A stretch of DNA of 58,319 nucleotides from the NCBI GenBank assembly GCA_945862265.1, contig CAMAXP010000028.1, positions 1 through 58,319 of the forward strand, given 5' to 3'. Numbering within the stretch: position 1 is the stretch's first letter; each line of letters opens with the position of its first letter. The notes under the pieces are model-generated. The model was given only the letters and a program-made list of their open reading frames with translations, was not told the origin of the DNA and did not search any database. This stretch comes from Bordetella parapertussis (GTDB lineage: Bacteria > Pseudomonadota > Gammaproteobacteria > Burkholderiales > SG8-39). The position numbers were made by a program, and so were the translations under genes. Below, in pieces: positions 57,800 through 58,319 of this stretch.

Positions 57800-58319
57800 T
57801 CATGCTCTGAGCGCCAGAGCGAGCAACCGTGCGGGATCGGGGCTGAAGCGGGGCGACCGGTCGAGAACTCTAAACCAACCGAGGTAGTTGGTGAGGTATT
57901 TCGTGGCAACACCCTTGAAGCGGACCATCCATGCGCGCAGGCGCGAACAAAAGGCATTGACGTTCTGCACATGCCAAGCGCCCTGTACGCGCACACCCGC
58001 AGACAGATTGATCGGATGATGCTCGACTTGGAGGTATCTCGCGGCCGCCGCGAGGGCGGTGCCCCCATCGGTACATAACACCGTGTCGGCAGGCAAGATT
58101 GGCCCCAGAACCTTGCTGATTTCCTGAGCGCTCACCGATTCGAGCATGAAATTGGCGGTGCTGCCCATGCGGTCGCGCGCAATGAGTACGGGAACTTGTT
58201 CAAAAGACAGCCCACGCTTGGCAGCCTTGCCGCCGCGCCTGCGCGATGCACGGCCGATCCCCCGACGCTGGCCCTTACAGGAGCGAAGGAAATACGCCTC
58301 GTCCGCCTCAGCGATGCCG
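57800..58319 (-). CDS. IS1595-type (ISXO2-like) transposase, partial
   Basis: The frame is open to the right edge of the window and ends at 57800. The visible part is the DDE-type ISXO2 transposase domain: ADEAYFLRSCKGQR at the edge carries the first acidic residue, and LCTDGGTALAAAARYLQVEH and NVNAFCSRLRAWMVRFKGVA follow the usual order, ending YLTNYLGWFRVLD. The N-terminal zinc-ribbon part lies outside. About 240 bases of A+T-rich DNA separate it from the cupin gene; the terminal inverted repeat of the IS could be there but I could not identify it. Confidence 0.85.
   Translation of the reverse strand, partial: GIAEADEAYFLRSCKGQRRGIGRASRRRGGKAAKRGLSFEQVPVLIARDRMGSTANFMLESVSAQEISKVLGPILPADTVLCTDGGTALAAAARYLQVEHHPINLSAGVRVQGAWHVQNVNAFCSRLRAWMVRFKGVATKYLTNYLGWFRVLDRSPRFSPDPARLLALALRA

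Overview
The window is a GC-rich chromosomal segment (roughly two thirds G+C, judged by eye) from a betaproteobacterium, most likely of the Burkholderiales or a near relative. The reasons are: the order gph-ubiG-ompA next to gyrA-serC-pheA-hisC-tyrA-aroA-cmk-rpsA-ihfB-lapA-lapB, then heptose and UDP-sugar genes; a Bug/TctC-type orphan solute-binding protein inside a catabolic operon; and an OmpR/EnvZ pair whose genes overlap by four bases. No species can be named from the sequence alone.

Left part (1-20.6 kb): a decayed cytochrome c fragment; a TonB-dependent receptor followed by an acyl-adenylating enzyme fused in frame to a leaderless type-3 solute-binding domain; a PlsB-like acyltransferase; a secreted-protein operon (small basic protein, DUF1800, DUF1501) divergent from ompR-envZ; a four-gene catabolic operon (CoA ligase, MaoC-like hydratase, Bug receptor, TauD-type dioxygenase); small envelope proteins; a solitary HicB-like antitoxin; and a two-gene module of a soluble chemoreceptor-like protein and a di-iron oxygen-binding (ODP-type) protein, headed by a full FNR-box match. 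A YghU-type glutathione transferase runs divergently from that box.

Middle (20.6-30.7 kb): the operon ispD-ispF-paiB-dadA runs left. Mfd, a Sel1-repeat protein, serB and an MFS transporter run right. A miniature, internally deleted REP-associated transposase with perfect 17-base inverted repeats sits after the transporter.

Right-centre (30.7-49.7 kb): one long leftward housekeeping run, gyrA, serC, pheA, hisC, tyrA, aroA, cmk, rpsA, ihfB, lapA, lapB, ugd, rfaE1, rfaD, cysM, a PolB-type exonuclease and rlmD. Most junctions overlap or lie within a few bases. It links DNA topology, aromatic amino acid and serine synthesis, translation, LPS assembly and LPS-core sugar supply. rfaE1 appears to begin with an AUA codon.

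Right end (49.7-58.3 kb): mtaD, ompA, ubiG, gph and ssrA (tmRNA), then an accessory region. The accessory region begins just after the tmRNA 3' end: a 46-base stretch covering the tmRNA CCA end and terminator is repeated about 3.1 kb further on. Between the copies are a PrlF/YhaV toxin-antitoxin pair with clustered operator palindromes, a broken cupin gene, and a SOUL haem protein overlapping an exported methyltransferase. An intact double-cupin gene and a partial IS1595-type transposase follow. The strongest candidates for something little described are the FNR-headed chemoreceptor-like/di-iron module, the ligase/solute-binding fusion, and the small accessory block at the tmRNA gene.
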